Of a DNA stretch of 64,000 nt, positions 60,101 to 64,000 are shown in pieces. Numbering within the stretch: position 1 is the stretch's first letter; each line of letters begins with the position of its first letter. Origin of the DNA: Linepithema humile (taxonomy: Eukaryota; Arthropoda; Insecta; Hymenoptera; Formicidae); contig NC_090128.1 in NCBI RefSeq assembly GCF_040581485.1, positions 20,700,931 to 20,764,930 of the forward strand, in the 5' to 3' direction. Both the position numbers and the translations under genes were made by a program. A model generated the notes under the pieces. It was not told the origin of the DNA, ran no database searches, and was given only the letters and a program-made list of their open reading frames with translations.

Positions 60101-62668
60101 CCCGTATCATTCCCGAGATAAGTCACGCAGCTCGTACTGTCATTTCGTTCGGCGGGAGATAAATGCGAGGCATGCGATATTTGCTTGGGGCAGGCTTTTA
60201 AATAAAACATAGCCATCCGCAATTCATTATATGAATAATAAAGTCATGTCCCTTAATGCAAATTTCGACGGGATATTCTCGCATCCAGATTTTGCCGAGG
60301 CCCAAATCTGTTCTCGTGCATATCAATTTTTTAATTGAAAAATTTAATAAAAATAATAACAGTAAATCGACCGAAGTGATGAAAATTTAATAGCAGAAAG
60401 GAAATTTGTGACACGCATGCATGGTGTTTACGAGTAAAATATTATAATTTTAATCAGAGGTATGTAAAACAGGTGTTGCATTAAAATATATCTGAGCTTG
60501 AAACGATTAACCAAAAATCCCTTTTAGAGTGAAAATATACTTAAAATATTTTTGGTTTATCTGACAAGACATTCGTTTCATCGATTTTTTGTGATATGAA
60601 ACGCATTTGTGTAAAAGCAAGAGCGAGCTTATTTATGTACTAATATCTCAGTCGGAGAATGTTACGAAGTTTGATACATCGCGCGGCCGTCGATCTCGCG
60701 GGCGTTCTCTTCCGATCGAATCCAGGCCATCGATGTCACGGCTTACGTCTATACTTAGACCGCGATCAAAACGACGGCCAAGAAACCCACCCCGGAAAAT
60801 GCGGGGAAGGCGGCTCCGCTCGGACGGCAGCCGGCGTATAACACATGCCGGTCGAGGCGCGAGCGCGAGGACGCGCGATCCATGCGAGAGAGAGCCCACC
60901 GGCGAGTTCACGGCGGAATCGTGCGGCGATCGGCCAAGGCGTGGATTTAATGGAGCGTGGCGATCCTTAACGGTAGATTCGCATCGCTCCGCGACGAGAC
61001 GCCCGTTCGAATTATTATTCGAGTTCGACGAAGCGATATTTAGACGCCGAATCGGAATTCCGCAAATAAATGCATATTAAATATCGGCCTCGTGTTTTCT
61101 CATCGACGGCGATCACCGGGATTATCAATTGCTGAGTTTAATTGCGCGTAAGAGAAAACTTGACGCTGACGTTTCTCACGTGCGGACACTAATCGGTGAC
61201 GTTACCTTTGGCATATTGCGGGGAGACTTTTACAAATAAATTAGCATTTGCGTGATAATACGCGGACGGCAGGCAGTTGTATCCTTGCGACGCGTGATCG
61301 ATACGTAAGCCATTTAACGAGCGTTGTGAATTGAGTTGTTAGCGCCTATGCGGGTGGGATTGTAATGAAAGAGAAAGGTCCCATCGAGCAATGCAATACG
61401 CGCGACACCACGACCTATCGGTTAAAACTTGAAGATCCGCGGCGCGCGCAGTTAATATTATTATTTTCAAAAATCCTCGTATCTCAATTCGCATCGCGAA
61501 AGAGGAGACACACTTACCTAATTCGCCGGTGACATTTGCGTCACTGATTGCGCAGGAAAGGATATCAGTGAGCGAAGTGAGCTAATTTTAGCGGCGAGCG
61601 TGCGCTCGATACGCGAAGAAGGACGCGTTATCGATATTATGAGCGATTTGAAAGCCGCTGTTTATCAAATGCGTAAAAAAAATGCCGATTCGAAAGAGAG
61701 AGGCCGCGCGAATCGAGTCTGGCGCGGTCATCGCGCGTGGAATCGGCGGCGGCGGACTAAATGCGCGAATCCAATGGAATAAAAAAAGGGAGAGACAGGA
61801 GTTGAAATAACGAGGCGTGCATCAGGATTAACGGGTGGTGCTGGCTAACACGGGAAACCTGGCGCCAGTCATTAAATTAGATCGCGACAACGCGCCGCAT
61901 CGCGTTTCCCTCCCGTTTTCTCCTCTCCGCCGCGCGTCCTCCCTTCATTTTCCGCCCCCCCCCCCCCCCTTGCCCCGTCCTTTCGCACGGCGACCGCTTT
62001 CCTCGTCACGCGCTTCTGTTTTGCTATTCGTCGTGATTCGCGAAGGGAATAGAATCACTGAGTATGAATGATTCAGATAATGGTCGATTGTTGTTCGTAA
62101 AGGCTTCAGCGGATCTGTTAAGCGTAACAATTATTCGCCATCGCCGTTTCAACGACTGGCGGATGCATCGCGCATAAAAGCCAATATTTTTGCGCTCGGA
62201 TTTATCCTCACTATTTACTTGCGCTCGGCAGTTTTTGACTTTACAATTTTCTCCACGGCGTGCTCGCAGCTCATTCAGCTCGCGAACAATCGCTTCGTCT
62301 CGCTGAAAGAGAATTATCCCAATGTTGGTTCGGCCGTGCAATTGTCATGAAACACAATTGGCTCGACGAGCGAATCCGCTCTAAGAGGAGACGAAGGAGA
62401 AGTCGACGTTGACTCTCGAGACCGGTGGCTTAGGAGATTGGCGAGGAGAGAAGAGAGCCGAAGGGGTTGGACGGAGAGATAGAACGGAGAGGAAGGGCGG
62501 AAAAAAGGAGGAAGATATCCGCGAAGAGCACGATGGAGAGCAGGTTTAGCTTTTTGCCATACGGACGATCGGCAACCGTATCGGCGCGAATCCCCGTATA
62601 CGGCCGCGATGTGCAGAAGGAGGAAGGACGAGAAGGGGGATCGAAGTAAAGGAGGAGGAAGGAGAAGT

Positions 62669-62692
62669 AGAAGAAGAAGAAGAAGAAGAAGG
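62669..62692. repeat. (GAA)n-type purine repeat
   Basis: About eight GAA units inside a 200-nt plus-strand purine-rich tract (about 62610-62830). Confidence 0.85.
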
Positions 62693-63096
62693 AAAAAGAA
62701 GAAGAAGGTGGATCGGCCCGCGCGATGCATCGATGCACCGTGGCGCGCGCGGCAGAGCGGGCGAGGGGGGAGGAAGGGCCGCGCGATGGGCAGAGGAGGA
62801 GGTGGATGGACGAGAAGAAAAAGAGTCACCCTCCATCGCGCCCGAAGGCGATGGGCAAGCGACGACCGGTCGCTAAGGGATCGGCAGCGCGAGACTCCGC
62901 GACCTTCGAGGTTTTGCCACGTTCGCCAGGTTCGCCGACCTGCTGTTGCCGTCGTCGTCGTCGACTCGACGTCGTCCCTGCACGACGCCAATCAACCGCG
63001 TAACCGCGATCTCGCGGGAAAAATCGGCTCATATTCCGCGCCGCACGCCTTTCGACTAATTTTCAATCGGGAAAGGTTCGATGAAATCTAGAAGCA

Positions 63097-63119
63097 AGAG
63101 AGAGAGAGAGAGAGAGAGA
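63097..63119. repeat. (AG)n microsatellite
   Basis: About eleven AG units at the edge of a GC-rich patch. Confidence 0.9.
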
Positions 63120-64000
63120 TTTACAACCTTTCTTGGCTTAAGTGAATATTTGTTTTTTCCACAATTGTTTTTAGTGATACTAATCTATCTTTTGTTATTG
63201 AATATTTCTAATTGATGTAATTGATTAAATATTATACGGTTTAGAACGGTGAAAAGGTAGATTGCTATTGCTTTTACAAATCCAAAACAATATTCTAAAG
63301 TAGAATGCAGGAGCTTTGCCAGCTTTTACCATTTTCGGCAAGGCACTTGGTGCTTCGAGGAACCGCGCTGTCGAATTTACGGCGTAAAAAGAGATCGTGC
63401 GACGGGCGATCAATAGTAATTCTGTCGTGCTCTGCGTTCGACAAGAGATTCGCGACGGTAGTCTTTGCTCCTGAAACCACGGAGTCGCGGAGTCATCCTT
63501 CTCGTCTCCGCTTTCGCGGTTTGTCGCCGCGCCGGCGTGCGTTCTGCTTCGTTTGCGCGTTCGCCACGCTTCGCAAACCTTGACCTTCGCCTCGGGGGCC
63601 CCCCGACGTGTTATCCTCTCCGGGGTCCGCTAGGCGCTTTCGTGGGCCCTACGCTATATTTTTTCGCACTCTTCCCCTTCGTACTCCGTTTCGCCTTCTC
63701 GCCCCTTCCGTCTTCCTTTTTTTCTCCCTTCCCGACGCAGAGTCTACGACTCTCGACTCGTTGTTAACGAGTTTTCGGGCCCTTGGGCCTCAACGAGATC
63801 CAGCCAACGAACTCCTAAACCGGCAATAATTTTCGCCGTCCGATGGCCCGTGATATAGTGGCCGGGGCCCCCACGTTCCTGTCCTCCCTCGAAAAAATAC
63901 GATGCTGCTAGCGAGGTGCACGAGATTCTTCTATGTAGATTAAATCCCTGGCCCGAGACGAAGCAGCGAAAGAAAAGGCGCGATAAATCTGAGGAATGAA

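Larger units (their letters stand above)
48911..64000. other. Stretch without a supported gene, part 2
   Basis: No coding exon is supported on either strand. The region holds GC-rich low-complexity patches (49750-50010, 51010-51660, 59550-59960, 60660-61020, 61860-63000, 63450-63900) between AT-rich stretches. The longest open frames (for example 62314-62991 minus and 62609-63091 plus) are simple-sequence translations rich in Arg/Lys/Ser. Simple repeats occur at 61957-61969 (poly-C), 62669-62692 (GAA)n and 63097-63119 (AG)n. It looks like intergenic or long-intron regulatory DNA. Confidence 0.5.

Noticed and set aside
62314..62991. 225-codon minus-strand frame
   Set aside because: Built from CTT/TCC runs opposite a purine tract; poly-Phe/Leu/Ser content only.
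1..64000. Transposons, viral insertions, CRISPR-like arrays, rRNA
   Set aside because: No transposase, integrase or reverse-transcriptase frame, no long terminal or inverted repeats, no regularly spaced direct-repeat array and no rRNA signature were seen on reading both strands.

Overview
This is an insect nuclear genome window, most likely from a hymenopteran and probably an ant. Six genes have spliceosomal introns with GT/AG borders and proteins that match conserved insect or animal families. Introns are AT-rich, promoters and intergenic stretches are unusually CpG-rich, and there is no sign of bacterial, phage, CRISPR or transposon coding sequence. The taxon call is inference from protein resemblance and composition; no search was run.

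Layout. The left half (1-31.2 kb) is gene-dense. It holds rhinoceros/Jade (rno, minus, running off the left edge), NTF2-related export protein (Nxt1, plus), Abl tyrosine kinase (minus), importin-7/moleskin (msk, plus), the NEDD8-conjugating enzyme Ubc12 (minus) and the AGC kinase S6KL/RSKR (plus, only its first seven coding exons found). These form three consecutive head-to-head pairs: rno/Nxt1, Abl/msk and Ubc12/S6KL. Each gap between divergent start codons contains a GTCACGTG E-box. Nxt1 and Abl converge, as do msk and Ubc12. A tRNA-Trp and a tRNA-Asn on opposite strands follow the kinase exons.

The right half is sparse. At 33.26-33.98 kb two phase-compatible exons look like the N-terminus of an unidentified plus-strand gene. 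At 35.1-36.9 kb, minus strand, is a gene for a secreted Glu/Pro/Lys/Ala-rich protein with a signal peptide. A TATA box and an untranslated first exon that fit it lie about 4 kb upstream, near 41.06-41.37 kb. From about 41.4 kb to the end (over 22 kb) I see no convincing coding exon, only CpG-rich low-complexity DNA, microsatellites and some palindromic or repeated short motifs. This could be a long intron of the 33.3 kb gene or intergenic regulatory DNA.

The genes belong to separate housekeeping and signalling processes: chromatin acetylation (rno), mRNA export (Nxt1), actin and axon signalling (Abl), nuclear import (msk) and neddylation (Ubc12). They do not form one pathway. Shared head-to-head promoters are the main organisational link.
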